A DNA stretch of 64,000 bases from CAWCON01 sp963797185 (lineage in GTDB: Bacteria; Patescibacteriota; Saccharimonadia; Saccharimonadales; UBA4665): NCBI GenBank assembly GCA_963797185.1, contig CAWCON010000003.1:124001-188000 (forward strand). Reading direction: 5' to 3'. This document shows positions 32,217 to 41,170 of the stretch, piece by piece. The position numbers and the translations under genes are program-made. The notes beneath the pieces are model-generated. The model was not told the DNA's origin, did no database searches, and saw only the letters and a program-made list of their open reading frames with translations. The stretch's first letter is position 1; every line of letters begins with the position of its first letter.

Positions 32217-32618
32217 TTAACGTTGAGCAGGAAGTTTCTGGATAAACTCGATGAGCTGGCGTGGAGTAACATTTGCTTTAACCAAGTAATAATCGGCTTG
32301 CTGCTCAATCGTTGATTTAATAGATGGCCGTTGTTCAAGGTTAGTGAAAACAATTATTTTGGCATGAAGTTTCAGCGTCAGGCGCGGATCGCGAAGGATG
32401 CGTAAAATCTCGTCTCCGCTCATTGTTGGGACTAATAGGTCGAGCAGGATGAGATCATAATCATCTGTTTGAGCCATACCCAAACCTTTTTTACCGTCAG
32501 CTTCAATGGTGAGCTTATAGCCTGCCGCTTCCAGGGTTTGGCGATAAAGCATACTGATAAATTGTTCTTCCTCAATCCATAGGATGGTATGAATAGTCCG
32601 GGCTTGTTGGTTTGCCAT
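32217..32618 (-). CDS. Single-domain response regulator
   Basis: A stand-alone CheY-like receiver of 133 residues. Phospho-acceptor D60 lies in LILLDLLVPTMSG, with a conserved Thr in IIVFTNLEQ and Lys in YYLVKANVT. The usual acidic pair near the N-terminus is Glu-Glu (E16, E17) rather than Asp-containing, which may alter metal binding. There is no output domain. It lies 4 bp downstream of a sensor kinase gene and is presumably its phosphorylation partner. It resembles the receiver part of the proline-tailed regulator at 25037-26029, so the two systems could cross-talk. Confidence 0.85.
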   Translation of the reverse strand: MANQQARTIHTILWIEEEQFISMLYRQTLEAAGYKLTIEADGKKGLGMAQTDDYDLILLDLLVPTMSGDEILRILRDPRLTLKLHAKIIVFTNLEQRPSIKSTIEQQADYYLVKANVTPRQLIEFIQKLPAQR

Positions 32619-32622
32619 AGAA

Positions 32623-34161
32623 TTAGCGCCTGTAAAGAGTGTGATTCTTAATCCAGCCGTGGACAGCTCTAAAGTTGTCTTCTTTTTGTTTTAGTTTCTG
32701 TGATAACTGTTTATATGGCTGAACTGTAAAAGTAAAGATACTGCCTCGTCCTTCTTTGGAATGAACCCAAATATGGCCCCCATGCAACTCGACAATAGTG
32801 TTGCATAAATAAAGGCCAAGCCCCGTACCACTAATTTCTGATCGGTTACGATGACCACGGTAGAATTTATCAAATAGATGAGGAATAGTACTCTCCGGTA
32901 TACCGATACCAAAATCCTGTACGCTGGTTTCAATGAGCCCGTCGGTGTCGAGCTTAGTACTGACAATGATTTTCTTATTCCCCTCTCCAGGGCTGTACTT
33001 AATGGCGTTATCAATCAAATTACAAATCACCTCGTAGGTGCTAACTTTATCGACACCGGCTGTCGGTAAATTAGGTGCGATCTGTGTTTCGATCGTGATA
33101 TTACGGACGTTGGCTCGGAGCTGCATATCATTAACGGCCGAAGTGACAATCGAACTCCAGTTTTCTTCATTAAAGTGAGTCGAAAATTGCCCATCCTCAA
33201 CTCGAGCCGTGTTCAATACATTATTAATAAATGCACCCAAAGATTGAGCAGCTGCGTCAATCTGTTGAATCGAACTCTTCTCTTCCGGGGTGGTCGTAGG
33301 AGTAATTTTTTCTTTGAGAACTTCGAGGTAACTGCGAATTAAAGTGAGTGGTGTGCGTAGCTCGTGGACAGCCAAGGCTACATAATCGGTTGCGTTATCG
33401 TCCCTTGAATACATAGCGGTTTGGTCGAATAACACCAGCATAACTTCGTAACCCATTGGATTATCCTTGTTATAGTACGCGGCTAGATCAAATTGGAGGC
33501 TTGTTTTCTTATCAGCCGAGACTGATTTTACTTGGTTCCACTGTTTTGTAGCGGTTACCGTGTTATCTTTCACTGAGTTAATCCATGCTTCGAGCGACTG
33601 ATTATCAGGGAGTGCCATATGTAGCACGGAGTAGGCATCTTTACCAATGACATCTGTCTCAGCGAGGCTGATGTATTTTAAAGCCGTACTGTTAGCGAAG
33701 ACGATGTTCATGTCTTTGTTGAGGACAAAAAATGGCAGCGGCAGATTCGTAGCAATATAGTTCATATGAAGATCAATGTTCTTCTGTTCAAGTCTGGTAG
33801 TGAGCTGATCAGCAGCAGTCGTAATCTTATAAATCTGTGTCACCAACTCTCTGACACTATCACGCCCCAAATGGACATTATCGGTGTCGGGAGCGGCCAT
33901 CGAATCAGTGTCTGGTGAAACGTGGAGAATAGCTTGAGCGATTAACCGGAACGGCTTTATTAGGTATTGAGTACTCAACCAAGTAATTAAGGTTGCAATA
34001 ATCACTGCCAAAACAACGCAGGTCGCTATCCAGATGCCTTTTTCGTTGTGCCAGATCCGTTTGAATCCCCACCAGCCAGCAACCAGCACAAGGTTGTCGA
34101 CGATGAGGATTAAGAACAAATAATCGCTAATCTGGCGACGAAGTTTTGGCATGTTGTCCAT
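32623..34161 (-). CDS. Membrane sensor histidine kinase with PAS domain (second)
   Basis: 512 residues. Two membrane helices (about 13-33 and 43-65) with a very short external loop are followed by a HAMP-like linker (66-130). A PAS domain (135-250, LPLPFFVLNKDMNIVFANSTA) precedes HisKA with H266 in ALAVHELRTPLTLIRSYLE. The HATPase has NLIDNAIKYSPG, VQDFGIGIP and GTGLGLYLC. It lies 15 bp downstream of the DUF3048 gene and 4 bp upstream of a receiver gene, so these three are probably co-transcribed with or after gltX. The lack of an extracellular sensor domain suggests a cytosolic or membrane signal. Confidence 0.9.
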   Translation of the reverse strand: MDNMPKLRRQISDYLFLILIVDNLVLVAGWWGFKRIWHNEKGIWIATCVVLAVIIATLITWLSTQYLIKPFRLIAQAILHVSPDTDSMAAPDTDNVHLGRDSVRELVTQIYKITTAADQLTTRLEQKNIDLHMNYIATNLPLPFFVLNKDMNIVFANSTALKYISLAETDVIGKDAYSVLHMALPDNQSLEAWINSVKDNTVTATKQWNQVKSVSADKKTSLQFDLAAYYNKDNPMGYEVMLVLFDQTAMYSRDDNATDYVALAVHELRTPLTLIRSYLEVLKEKITPTTTPEEKSSIQQIDAAAQSLGAFINNVLNTARVEDGQFSTHFNEENWSSIVTSAVNDMQLRANVRNITIETQIAPNLPTAGVDKVSTYEVICNLIDNAIKYSPGEGNKKIIVSTKLDTDGLIETSVQDFGIGIPESTIPHLFDKFYRGHRNRSEISGTGLGLYLCNTIVELHGGHIWVHSKEGRGSIFTFTVQPYKQLSQKLKQKEDNFRAVHGWIKNHTLYRR

Positions 34162-34176
34162 TGATTTATCTACCCA

Positions 34177-35403
34177 TTAGGTTGTATATGTCACGTCGCT
34201 CGCAGAACCTAGTGCCGTAATCCATGTTTGCCCAGCATTGAGTTTAAGAGGAGCGCCTTGAGCGTTTGTGAAAGTCAGCTGTGTATTATTGGCAGTTTTC
34301 TGCCATGTTCCAGTAGTGACGGTTCCATCTTGGAAGACGTAAACCTGTCCGCTGCCGATAACATTATAAGTCGTGTGTTCGCCATCAGCTTCCAGTCCCT
34401 GCTGCATGATCAAGGCCACGACTACTTTTGGCGCTACCTGAGTTTGGGTACTGTTTTGATCGACATCCATTTGCGGTTGACCGCCCTCGCTACGCAAATA
34501 CGAGTTAGTTGAGGCGTTGTAGCTGTAGCTAACGGCATAATCGGCACTTGATGGAGAAAGATTAATGCTAGTAGCGTTTGGTGTCTTTGCAGGAGAATCG
34601 GCTTTACGGGGAAAGCCAGTGAAAGAGCTGCTAGTATAGCCTTTTGTTTGCTCGAGTGCATTTAACTCAGCGATGCTGGTGTAGACATTATGCGGAGCAT
34701 CTCGGCTTGTGATGCGAGTGTAGTAGCTTCCGTTATAAAATTGGTCGAGATTTTTTACACCCCACGTTGCGATATCTTGGATTGCCTCAGGGCTGCCGCC
34801 AACATGCGCCAGTGGTGCATCAAAACCGAGATCCCACTGTAGATAATATGGTCGAGCGCTTCGGATAGGACCAATATAACCAGGTTGGGTATCTTGATAG
34901 AGCGCCAGAAAGCGAGTAATGCCACCTTCAGCAACCGCTTCAAAAACAACTCCAGCTTCAGCTAGGCCGGACTGCGGCCGAGCAAATGTGCTGTTCTCGA
35001 TCATAATGCCCGTCACGGGTCGTTGATTAACATCAGGCGCAACCGGTAGACCGGTCAACGTGGAAGCAACTGTTGTGGGTGCTGGTGCTTTTATCATGGG
35101 CACTGATTTGGCAATTGGGACAATCGGTTTGGGTTTGCTCGGTCTCGTCAGCCCGTAGGTAACGCCACCGACGGCGAGGATCAGGATAACGACAATCCCC
35201 ACTATCTCCCATTTGCTTGGTGGCCAATGAAAGAAACGGTGGTGTTTCTTTGAAGGATTTTTTTTGTTTGACTCCGGTAGTTCAGCAGCTGCCTCAGACG
35301 TAGGCTCTGCTTTCGCGTGGTGCGTATGGTGTGACGTGGGCGGTGGTGTATCAGTGTTTAATATTGGATCAATCGGTTGCTCAGTTTCGTTTTTCTTAGC
35401 CAT
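34177..35403 (-). CDS. DUF3048-family surface protein
   Basis: A 408-residue protein with a cytosolic His/Pro/Lys-rich N-terminus (TSHHTHHAKAEP) and a membrane helix (WEIVGIVVILILAVGGVTYGL, about 64-84). An external DUF3048 (YerB-like) domain has TGLPVAPDVNQRPVTGIMIE, RPQSGLAEAGVVFE, GGITRFLALYQD, GPIRSARPYYLQW and SRDAPHNVYTS, all family hallmarks. Later motifs include ALIMQQGLEADGEH. Family function is unresolved (cell envelope). ATG 35403 follows TGC-TACAAT by 7 nt (leaderless); a TTG 33 nt upstream is rejected. It is followed closely by the kinase/regulator pair, so the sensor may be genetically linked to this envelope protein. Confidence 0.85.
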   Translation of the reverse strand: MAKKNETEQPIDPILNTDTPPPTSHHTHHAKAEPTSEAAAELPESNKKNPSKKHHRFFHWPPSKWEIVGIVVILILAVGGVTYGLTRPSKPKPIVPIAKSVPMIKAPAPTTVASTLTGLPVAPDVNQRPVTGIMIENSTFARPQSGLAEAGVVFEAVAEGGITRFLALYQDTQPGYIGPIRSARPYYLQWDLGFDAPLAHVGGSPEAIQDIATWGVKNLDQFYNGSYYTRITSRDAPHNVYTSIAELNALEQTKGYTSSSFTGFPRKADSPAKTPNATSINLSPSSADYAVSYSYNASTNSYLRSEGGQPQMDVDQNSTQTQVAPKVVVALIMQQGLEADGEHTTYNVIGSGQVYVFQDGTVTTGTWQKTANNTQLTFTNAQGAPLKLNAGQTWITALGSASDVTYTT

Positions 35404-35410
35404 AAGCACT

Positions 35411-35419
35411 ATTGTAGCA
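35411..35419 (-). promoter_or_regulatory. Extended -10 promoter, leaderless
   Basis: Minus strand TGC-TACAAT (TACAAT at 35411-35416), then 7 nt to ATG 35403. It provides an internal promoter between gltX and the DUF3048 gene. Confidence 0.55.
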
Positions 35420-35438
35420 AAAGACTCAACCAGCATTA

Positions 35439-36869
35439 CTAAGAAATCGCGCCGACCATACTATCAATCCGGCTCAATACCTTCTCTTTACCGAGAACGG
35501 ATAATGTTTCGGCGAGCGACGGACTGGCTGGAACTTGCGTGGTGGCTATGCGGATTAAGCTGAATAGTACTCCTGGTTTTTGCCCTAATTCTTCAAGCAA
35601 TTTATTTAAAATATTTTGCAAATCATCGGGGGTAAAGTCTGATTGCTGTAGTGATTGCTTTGCTGCTTGCAACCAGGTTACAAGTTGGGGATGAGCAATA
35701 GCGCTCAACTGTTTGCTGTTGGTGAGTAGACTGAGATCAACCGGCAGATCACTAAAGAAGAAATTAGTGAGCTCAGGTAATTCACTTAAAAATTTTAGTC
35801 GCTCCTGCACCAACTTGAGCACGCTTTTTTTGTACTCATTATCGAAGCTGGCGGCTTCAGGTGGCCAGAAATCCTGGCAGGTTTTCAATAGCCCATCTAC
35901 CGGTAATTGGCGGATATAGTAACCGTTCATCCAAAGTAACCGTTGTTCGTCAAACGATGCACCACTTTTTTGGACTCGTTCAAGCTTAAAGCTGTCAATC
36001 AACTGTTGTCTTGAAAAAATTTCTTGTTCGCTGCCATCATTCCAGCCCAGTGTGGCCAGAAAGTTAACAAATGCCTCAGGCAAATACCCCTCTTTTTCAT
36101 AATCGAGGATATCTTTTGCGCCATCACGCTTACCCAACTTCTTTTTTCCACCAGGTGCCATTATGTATGGTAGCGTCGTCAGATAAGGTGGCTCAATTGC
36201 CAAGGCTTCATATAAATTCAAATATTTAGGGACACTTGAAGTGAATTCTTGGGAACGGATGACGTGAGTGATCTGCATCAGGAAATCATCAACGATATGT
36301 GCAAAATTATAGGTAGGATAGCCATCTGATTTTATGAGAATAAAATCATCAATAACTTCCGGTCCGGTACTTAAGTCACCGAGGACTTCATCGTGCCACT
36401 TATAGGCTTTTGGATCGGACTTAAAACGGAGCGGAAGACCACTCTTCCATACCGGGGGCTTATCCGGACGATGGTTACGAAACAAGAATGGTTGTTTAGC
36501 GCTCTTTGCCTGTTGACGAAAGCTGTCGAGTTCTTGCGGGGTATATGGATCGGCATAGGCCCTGCCCTCTTTACATAACCGCTCAGCCCATTCCTGATAA
36601 ATAGACAGCCGTTCACTCTGACGGTACGGACCGTAGGGCCCATTATTATCGGGACCTTCATCCCAGTTCAGTCCCAACCAGCGTAGCGAATCCATAATGT
36701 GTTTTTCTGATCCGGCTACTTCTCGGGCTTTATCGGTGTCTTCTATGCGTAAAATAAATTGGCCATCAGCTTGCCTGGCTATGAGCCATGCAAAAAGAGC
36801 CGTTCGTACACCACCGACATGCATAAAGCCGGTTGGACTAGGCGCAAATCGAGTTCTGACAGGTTTCAT
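35439..36869 (-). CDS. gltX: Glutamyl-tRNA synthetase
   Basis: A class I synthetase charging tRNA-Glu. 476 residues. The HIGH motif appears as PSPTGFMHVGG (H18). ILRIEDTDKAR follows, then SDGYPTYNFAHIVDD and the KMSKS-equivalent KLGKRDG (about 244-250). The helical anticodon-binding domain fills the C-terminal third. The zinc-binding cysteines of some GluRS enzymes are absent. ATG 36869 follows TATAAT (36878-36883) by 8 nt, again a leaderless layout. Whether it also charges tRNA-Gln cannot be judged here. The gene heads a minus-strand series with the DUF3048 protein and a two-component system. Confidence 0.95.
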   Translation of the reverse strand: MKPVRTRFAPSPTGFMHVGGVRTALFAWLIARQADGQFILRIEDTDKAREVAGSEKHIMDSLRWLGLNWDEGPDNNGPYGPYRQSERLSIYQEWAERLCKEGRAYADPYTPQELDSFRQQAKSAKQPFLFRNHRPDKPPVWKSGLPLRFKSDPKAYKWHDEVLGDLSTGPEVIDDFILIKSDGYPTYNFAHIVDDFLMQITHVIRSQEFTSSVPKYLNLYEALAIEPPYLTTLPYIMAPGGKKKLGKRDGAKDILDYEKEGYLPEAFVNFLATLGWNDGSEQEIFSRQQLIDSFKLERVQKSGASFDEQRLLWMNGYYIRQLPVDGLLKTCQDFWPPEAASFDNEYKKSVLKLVQERLKFLSELPELTNFFFSDLPVDLSLLTNSKQLSAIAHPQLVTWLQAAKQSLQQSDFTPDDLQNILNKLLEELGQKPGVLFSLIRIATTQVPASPSLAETLSVLGKEKVLSRIDSMVGAIS

Positions 36870-36972
36870 TAGCTTGTATTATAGGAGAAAAGACATCGGT
36901 TGGGAATGAGGGCGGCACGCTGACTAGTCGAATAGTATTATTCGATAGGAAGTCGTAAATGGTTGAGTAGTA

Positions 36973-38091
36973 TCAGGTGCTAGCGGCAAGACTGGTAATT
37001 TGGTCAGTAGTTAGATCAGCGGTTCCACTGATCTGGAAGAGAACGCCGTTGTTAACCCATACTGCATCGCCATGACCATAAACGTAGATTGTTCTTCCTT
37101 GAACTTCGAGTGTCTGATAACCAGCGCCGAGAGTACCAGCGTCATTCTCAATCAAAGTTTGGCTGTCCCAATTGGATTTCTGTTGAGCGACCGTTAGTGT
37201 TTCGCCAGTGACGACTGAGCGAAATGACACGTAAACAATACCGGTCGCATATCGAACTGGCCCGGCAAAGGTAAAACCAGCGGGCCGATAGGCTGGAATT
37301 TCGGCTGGTACCCCAGCGCGGAACGAAGCAATCTTTACTTCGATATTAGGAATGTTCTTATATATAAGAAATCCGCCAACCACCAAGATTGCCAGGACGG
37401 CAGTCATTACGCCAATACCTCTTAGGCCATGGTGATGTTTAGTGCGATGACGGCGAGCGGCTGCTAATTTAGTGGCACTCTGAGTAGCTTGGTGGGCGGT
37501 GGACGCCAGACTGGCTTCATGAGATGAGGCTGGTGAAGATTTGACGGCGAGCGGTGCTGTTTGTTTAATGACGGGAGTGGCAGTTGGCTTATGGGCACCG
37601 AAACGGCTGATGACGTGGCTTTTATGAACACTGTAGGCCTGGCGCAAGTGATCAGGGTTAATCTTGGCAACGTGCTGAGCGTATGGTGTGTGTTTAACTG
37701 GTGCCGTACCAGCATGAGTTTGGACTTGGTGAGACAACTTGATTGAAGATGCCTTTGGCTTTGGCAGCCCCGTTCGCATTAAGGTGTGGCTTGTTTCTGG
37801 CTTGTGGGCGTGCGTCAAATGAATCTTTCTTGGTGCTCGAATGGTGCGAGCCGGTAGTTTGTGAGGATGGCGAGGACGAAGCGACGGCATCGTTTTAAAA
37901 TGAGGGGTGGCTGAAGACCGAAAATCATCGATGACTTTTTTGACGCTTGCCGTTTTGCTCGAACTTGCGTGATCGCTAGACTCAGATGAGACTTTGCTTT
38001 TTGGAGGTGATGTTGATGATTTTTTTTGTACGAGACCCGTATTAGCATCGTAACGTTTACCATTAAGTTCTATAATGTTGCTGTTAGCCAC
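36973..38091 (-). CDS. Bitopic protein with long basic His-rich cytosolic region and DUF4367-like external domain
   Basis: 372 residues. About 220 cytosolic residues are low-complexity, rich in His, Lys, Ser, Pro and Thr (HPHKLPARTIRAPRKIHLTH and similar) with very few acidic residues. They could bind DNA, metal or acidic partners. A membrane helix (GIGVMTAVLAILVVGGFLIY, about 228-247) follows. The external domain of about 120 residues has YRPAGFTFAGPVRYATGIVY, VTGETLTVAQQK and YGHGDAVWVNNGVLFQISG, ending DQITSLAAS, resembling DUF4367. The start is GTG (38091); GCAGGG lies upstream. The neighbour across a divergent promoter region is the PEGA protein. Confidence 0.7.
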   Translation of the reverse strand: MANSNIIELNGKRYDANTGLVQKKSSTSPPKSKVSSESSDHASSSKTASVKKVIDDFRSSATPHFKTMPSLRPRHPHKLPARTIRAPRKIHLTHAHKPETSHTLMRTGLPKPKASSIKLSHQVQTHAGTAPVKHTPYAQHVAKINPDHLRQAYSVHKSHVISRFGAHKPTATPVIKQTAPLAVKSSPASSHEASLASTAHQATQSATKLAAARRHRTKHHHGLRGIGVMTAVLAILVVGGFLIYKNIPNIEVKIASFRAGVPAEIPAYRPAGFTFAGPVRYATGIVYVSFRSVVTGETLTVAQQKSNWDSQTLIENDAGTLGAGYQTLEVQGRTIYVYGHGDAVWVNNGVLFQISGTADLTTDQITSLAAST

Positions 38092-38202
38092 TGCCCAAAA
38101 CCCTGCTTCTCTGTTTTAATGTAAGATGTAATTATCTTAACGCTACTTACGAGCTATAGCAATAGCTTGATGCGGGCCTAAGCTGACAAAAACCAAATTA
38201 TT

Positions 38203-39717
38203 ATGGATTTCATTGACCCCTTAAAACGCCGACACCACAAGATTCGCTTAATTCTTGGCTATGTCGTGCTAGGCACCGCCATTTTACTGACGGCACTGAT
38301 ATTGCTGTACCAAGCTAATGGTTATGGCTTTGGGAAAAACGGACAGATTATTCAGAATGGTCTGGTATTTGTTGCTTCTACCCCATCGCCAGCTAATATC
38401 TATTTGAATGGCAGTCTTAGCCAATCGGCTACCAATGCTCGCCTTGAGTTACCGGCCGGACAATATACATTGCAACTGACTCGAAGAGGTTACCGGCCAT
38501 GGATTCGAGCAATTGGTGTTGAGGGTGACAGCGTTGAAGACTTTACCTACCCGTTCTTGTTTCCGACAGACCTTGTAACGACTAGTGTTCAGGACTATAG
38601 CGTTCAGCCAGCGCTTGAAACTCAAAGTCCTAATCGTCAGTGGCTACTGCTTGAGCAACCAGCAAGTGTCGGTAGTTTTGATGAATATGACCTGTCTAAT
38701 CCTAAACAACTGGCGACCACGGTAAGTACAATCGCTATCCCAACCGGCATCTTAACGGCCTCAACCGGTGATCAGAGCTTGCAACTTGTCAGCTGGTCAG
38801 CCGATAACCGGCACGTGCTTCTCCTGCATACTTACTCTGGCGGCAGCGAGTATATTATGTTCGATCGTCAAGTGCCGTCAGACTCACTTAATCTCACAAA
38901 AACGCTTGGACTGAGTTCAGGGGTTCAGCTGTCGCTTAATAATGCTAAGTATGATCAATACTATTTATATGATCCGACGGCTCAAACGCTCAGTACGGCC
39001 TCAATCAATACGCCAGCTCCAGTTGTGCTCCAAAACCAGGTTCTTAGTTACACGACGTATGGCGGTAGTAGCGTTCTCTACGTTACCAGTACTGCTGCCC
39101 CGGCCGGCAAAGTTGATGTTGATATTGAGCAAGGCACGGTTAACTATGTCTTGACGCAGTTGCCTGTCAGTCCAACTTATGAGTTGAGCATAACCCAATA
39201 CTCTGGTCATAACTACATCATTGTCGCTGCCAGCAATGACGCTAAACAGTATATTTATGAAGATCCAATTAGTCAGTTAAGTAATGGACCACTGGTACCA
39301 ATCTATATTCTTAAAGTCACGCAACCGGACTTTGTAAGCTTCTCAGCCAATTCACAATTTGCCATGGCTGAAAATGGCAGTAATTTTGCGGTCTATGATG
39401 CCGAGAACAACAAGAGTTATAGTTATACCCTAACCGAGACGCTCCCGGCTGGAGACCACGCCAGCTGGATGGATGGTAATCACCTGATGGTCGTGGTGGG
39501 TGGAAAAGTTATCGTCTTTGACTACGATGATGCGAATCAGCAAACTCTTGAGCCAGGCATTGATGGTACTGTGCCTGTTTTTGATCCGTCATACAAATGG
39601 ATCTATAGCTTGGCACCTACCAGCTCACTAACGACGACTGCCTCAGGAACGAGTGCGACTCAAGCCAGCGGAATATCGCTGACAAGTACTAGCTTACTGG
39701 TTCCCGCCGATCAGTAG
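38203..39717 (+). CDS. PEGA-domain membrane-anchored protein with external propeller-like region
   Basis: 504 residues. An N-terminal membrane helix (LILGYVVLGTAILLTALILLY, about 16-36) is followed by a PEGA domain (about 48-112: ASTPSPANIYLNGSLSQ, LPAGQYTLQLTRRGYRPW). The remaining 390 residues are beta-rich with repeated W/Y-containing strands (WLLLEQPASVGSFDEYD, SWSADNRHVLLLHTY, YKWIYSL), as in a beta-propeller. PEGA domains are common in surface proteins. It ends 4 bp from the convergent sortase gene. No ribosome binding site is visible before ATG 38203. Confidence 0.78.
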   Translation: MDFIDPLKRRHHKIRLILGYVVLGTAILLTALILLYQANGYGFGKNGQIIQNGLVFVASTPSPANIYLNGSLSQSATNARLELPAGQYTLQLTRRGYRPWIRAIGVEGDSVEDFTYPFLFPTDLVTTSVQDYSVQPALETQSPNRQWLLLEQPASVGSFDEYDLSNPKQLATTVSTIAIPTGILTASTGDQSLQLVSWSADNRHVLLLHTYSGGSEYIMFDRQVPSDSLNLTKTLGLSSGVQLSLNNAKYDQYYLYDPTAQTLSTASINTPAPVVLQNQVLSYTTYGGSSVLYVTSTAAPAGKVDVDIEQGTVNYVLTQLPVSPTYELSITQYSGHNYIIVAASNDAKQYIYEDPISQLSNGPLVPIYILKVTQPDFVSFSANSQFAMAENGSNFAVYDAENNKSYSYTLTETLPAGDHASWMDGNHLMVVVGGKVIVFDYDDANQQTLEPGIDGTVPVFDPSYKWIYSLAPTSSLTTTASGTSATQASGISLTSTSLLVPADQ

Positions 39718-39721
39718 TGAT

Positions 39722-40975
39722 TTAGAATATATCGTTCCATAAACGGCTCCAAAGACTGGGTCCGTTACTGGCTAATTGAGTTGGCTGGGAAACTGCCGAT
39801 ACACTTGATGCCGGAGTAGTATTGCCTGATGGATCGGGGCTGATTTGCTCGCCGGTCACTACCAAACGATTAATGCTGGTTCCTGGTGGATCGCAAGTAA
39901 TTAAAGTTGCCGTAGCCGTTTTCCCGTAGGTGTCATTAAGGACACTAACGTCATTCGGCGACACGATCTGACGATTAAATACCTGGTAGGCGTACACCTT
40001 CCCCTGATAGGTGAGATAGAAGACATCCCCGTTGACGAGTTCATGCAACAAAACAAAGGCAAATTTATATTTACCTGGGTTAAAGATGTTATTGCTGGAG
40101 TGCCCAAAAAACGCAGCGTTTCCGTTCTGGCCCGGCAAAACCGTACTCGGGTAATGCACTACCCCGTTCTCTAAGGCATTTTCAATGACTGCCTCGTCGT
40201 CAGTGGTCTGAGTATAGTCCACCGGTATTTCGACGTTGATTTTCGGGATAATAACTTGCGGTGTGGTGCTGTCACTGACGGTGTTGCTAGCATTAATAAT
40301 GAGCGGCAGAGAACCAACGTGCCGACTGGGCTGAATAAACGGCGTGATTACCAACTCATTGAAGAAGCTAAATAAGAAGATAATAATCACCAAGAATCCC
40401 ATACTGAGGCCGAATGCCAAAGATTTCAAATGTTGCTTGCTGGACAGCTTTTGACGATCGGCGATCTTGGCGACTAGTTTATTCTTTAGCTCAGCCGCCA
40501 GACGAGCATCGATCGGACCTGGGTTGGACAGGATTTGTTTAAAGGTTCGAGAACGATGCGGCCCGATGGTTTGGGTTGAAGGTGCTGCTTTAAAGACGGG
40601 CGAAACCATTCCGATCGACGCTTCGGTGGTCGGAGCTGGTATGGTCTGCGAATTTTGGTTGGCATCATAAAACTCTTGCCAGACCTTATACTTTTCATCG
40701 TCACTAAGACCAGCGTAGTAATTATGCCAGGCGGTTTGTATCTCAACGATACTTTTGCCGCTGGTAGAGAGCTCGTACATGAACTGCTGATGTTTTGAGC
40801 GCGGTCGAATAATAGTTGCTTCACGCAGCTCTTGCTCAGCGTTTGGTTCAGTAGCGTACAGATTGGCTATTTTTTGCCGTATGACATTAGCGGCCGCATT
40901 TTTATCATCGGCTGGGGTTGTCGTTGGCGTCGGCGTCGGCTGGGGGTTATTACTAGGAAAGAGTGGATTATTCAT
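39722..40975 (-). CDS. Sortase with long cytosolic N-terminus
   Basis: A membrane transpeptidase that links sorting-signal proteins to the wall or to pilins. 417 residues. The cytosolic N-terminus of about 185 residues is Pro/Gln-rich with a helical part (HNYYAGLSDDEKYKVWQEFY). A membrane helix (187-211) precedes an external sortase domain. Catalytic residues are all visible: H292 in FFGHSSNN, C361 in TLITCDPPG and R370 in NRLVVTGEQ. The TLxTC signature is intact. The 185-residue N-terminal region is far longer than in typical sortases and might couple the enzyme to the cytosol. A candidate substrate with an APDTG signal lies at 52522-54291. Its upstream region carries TATACT about 45 nt before ATG. 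Confidence 0.9.
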   Translation of the reverse strand: MNNPLFPSNNPQPTPTPTTTPADDKNAAANVIRQKIANLYATEPNAEQELREATIIRPRSKHQQFMYELSTSGKSIVEIQTAWHNYYAGLSDDEKYKVWQEFYDANQNSQTIPAPTTEASIGMVSPVFKAAPSTQTIGPHRSRTFKQILSNPGPIDARLAAELKNKLVAKIADRQKLSSKQHLKSLAFGLSMGFLVIIIFLFSFFNELVITPFIQPSRHVGSLPLIINASNTVSDSTTPQVIIPKINVEIPVDYTQTTDDEAVIENALENGVVHYPSTVLPGQNGNAAFFGHSSNNIFNPGKYKFAFVLLHELVNGDVFYLTYQGKVYAYQVFNRQIVSPNDVSVLNDTYGKTATATLITCDPPGTSINRLVVTGEQISPDPSGNTTPASSVSAVSQPTQLASNGPSLWSRLWNDIF

Positions 40976-41058
40976 AGGCGTTCTTACTACGCTAGGCGAT
41001 AGGCTAGCTTTCTAAGAATAAGTATAATACAATACACCTCTGTAAGCTATGATTTCCG

Positions 41059-41144
41059 GGGCGAGTGGCGGAATTGGTATACGCGCACGACTCAAAATCG
41101 TGTTCCTTTACGGATTGAGGGTTCGACCCCCTCCTTGCCCACCA
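41059..41144 (+). tRNA. tRNA-Leu (anticodon CAA)
   Basis: A class II tRNA with a long variable arm. Acceptor GGGCGAG/CTTGCCC (one G-U), anticodon stem CACGA/TCGTG with loop CTCAAAA giving CAA, variable arm around TTCCTTTACGGA, T-arm GAGGGTTCGACCCCCTC. CCA is encoded (41142-41144). Confidence 0.95.
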
Positions 41145-41170
41145 AGTTACAAAGTGGTATAACAATATAT

